Assembly: GCA_002294665.1 (NCBI GenBank) | Contig: DBFQ01000081.1 | Location: forward strand, 13,031-18,941 | Direction: 5' to 3' | Length of the DNA: 5,911 bases | DNA from: Candidatus Aminicenantes bacterium UBA876 | Lineage (GTDB): Bacteria; Acidobacteriota; Aminicenantia; UBA2199 | Shown: positions 5,441-5,911 of the stretch, one piece after another | Layout of the letters: each line of letters opens with the position of its first letter | How positions within the stretch are numbered: position 1 is the stretch's first letter | Position numbers and translations under genes: made by a program | The notes under the pieces: model-generated | Databases searched by the model: none | Told to the model about the DNA's origin: nothing | The model's input: the letters and a program-made list of their open reading frames with translations, nothing else

Positions 5441-5911
5441 CGCTTTTCACCCTTTCCCCCGCTTCGATATTTTTTTCAGCATAACCCATGGATTCTGAAT
5501 TTGCAAGTTTTCCGGCGTCCGCTTCACGGGAAGGCTTGATCGAGTCCACGGGCCCCTGGTATTCAAGCAGATGGTGTTGATAGGCGTGCAGGCGGAAATG
5601 CAGCCCCCGTTGCCGAATGTCTGCGGCGGATTGGATCACTTCGCGGCCGCTGACAAGATCGCGAAAACAGAGGTCCCGGTTGCAGGAGCCCGGCAGTTTC
5701 AACGTGTCCGCCAGAGTGTTTCCCGGTAGCAGATCCGCGTCCCGCAGATAACCTTCCGTGGTCGCATAGCGATTGTGCACCAGCACCAGCATGGCGTTTC
5801 TTCCCGTACCCCGGGAAAAAGCCAGCACGTTGTCATCCGCGTCACCGCGGTGGGTGCGGAACGAATACATTTCCAGGTCATCGGCTGCAGAGAAACGCCT
5901 GCGCTGGCGCA
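5382..5911 (-). CDS. C-terminal end of a probable alpha-amylase-family (GH13) protein, partial
   Basis: The frame is open to the window edge, so the N-terminus lies beyond 5911; about 175 C-terminal residues are visible. The stretch NVLAFSRG...AMLVLVHNRYATTEGYLRD, preceded by RRRFSAADDLEMYSFRT, resembles the beta-sandwich region after the barrel in large GH13 alpha-amylase-like proteins that read DVFAYSN...LVVYHNRYAETRGWI; I recognise this from memory of the family. No catalytic residues lie in the visible part, so the substrate cannot be judged. LHFRLHAYQHHLLEY at about 103-117 of the 162-residue stretch from 5870 is the last family-like segment. After it comes a low-complexity, Lys/Arg-rich tail (QRKKTEKKK) that overlaps the PilZ gene by 59 bases and also contains its promoter. 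That tail may be a recent extension or follow a frameshift. Coding status is fairly sure; the family is moderately sure. Confidence 0.55.
   Translation of the reverse strand, partial: RQRRRFSAADDLEMYSFRTHRGDADDNVLAFSRGTGRNAMLVLVHNRYATTEGYLRDADLLPGNTLADTLKLPGSCNRDLCFRDLVSGREVIQSAADIRQRGLHFRLHAYQHHLLEYQGPVDSIKPSREADAGKLANSESMGYAEKNIEAGERVKSDGKTQRKKTEKKKPDQGRR
5478..5506 (-). promoter_or_regulatory. putative sigma70-type promoter of PilZ-pth
   Basis: On the minus strand, TTGCAA (5501-5506), a 17-base spacer and TATGCT (5478-5483) make a plausible promoter, with 4 of 6 bases matched in each box and ideal spacing. A start near 5471 would give a leader of about 30 bases before the PilZ ATG. The site lies inside the last codons of the upstream GH13-like frame. 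Confidence 0.5.

Noticed and set aside
1..5911. A selenoprotein, SECIS element or selenocysteine tRNA that would explain the SelB-like protein.
   Set aside because: None of the genes shows an in-frame UGA with a downstream hairpin, and the only tRNA is tRNA-His.
1..5911. CRISPR array, insertion sequence, phage or defence cassette.
   Set aside because: No spaced direct repeats, transposase or integrase motifs, or terminal inverted repeats were seen by eye.

Overview
The window looks like an ordinary chromosomal segment of a moderately GC-rich Gram-negative (diderm) bacterium. The evidence for two membranes is a secreted S46-family dipeptidyl peptidase and a membrane-anchored OmpA-like peptidoglycan-binding protein. 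A free-living, peptide- and glucan-degrading lineage such as Acidobacteriota/Aminicenantes would fit the gene mix (S46 peptidase, GH13-like enzyme, SelB-type protein, PilZ), but this placement is a guess from protein content and not a phylogenetic result.

Left part (1-1239), minus strand: a strong sigma70-type promoter (TTGACA, 17 bp, TAAAAT) drives a tRNA-His(GTG) gene with an encoded CCA and the extra G-1:C73 pair. It is followed 60 bases downstream by a 347-residue protein that matches only the C-terminal half of the selenocysteine elongation factor SelB: domain III plus the four winged helices. The GTPase domain and domain II are absent, and the tRNA gene occupies the place where they would be encoded. 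This is the most unusual item in the window.

Middle part (1252-4520), plus strand: a second, divergent promoter leads into a two-gene unit. The first gene is an exported S46 dipeptidyl peptidase with an intact His-Asp-Ser triad and an Arg at the position that gives DPP11 enzymes their acidic P1 preference. The second, starting one base after the first one's stop, is an inner-membrane-anchored coiled-coil protein with an OmpA/MotB-type peptidoglycan-binding domain.

Right part (4530-5911), minus strand and convergent with the previous unit: the 3' end of a probable alpha-amylase-family (GH13) gene running off the window, then a small PilZ-domain protein, then peptidyl-tRNA hydrolase (pth). The PilZ stop and the pth GTG start overlap as GTGA. 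A good promoter for PilZ-pth lies inside the last codons of the GH13-like gene, whose C-terminal tail is odd and basic and overlaps the PilZ gene.

No CRISPR array, insertion sequence, phage gene or defence cassette is visible. Gene density is high, and no stretch above 300 bases lacks a gene. I did not find a clear novel multi-gene system; the GTPase-less SelB-like protein behind tRNA-His is the best candidate for follow-up.
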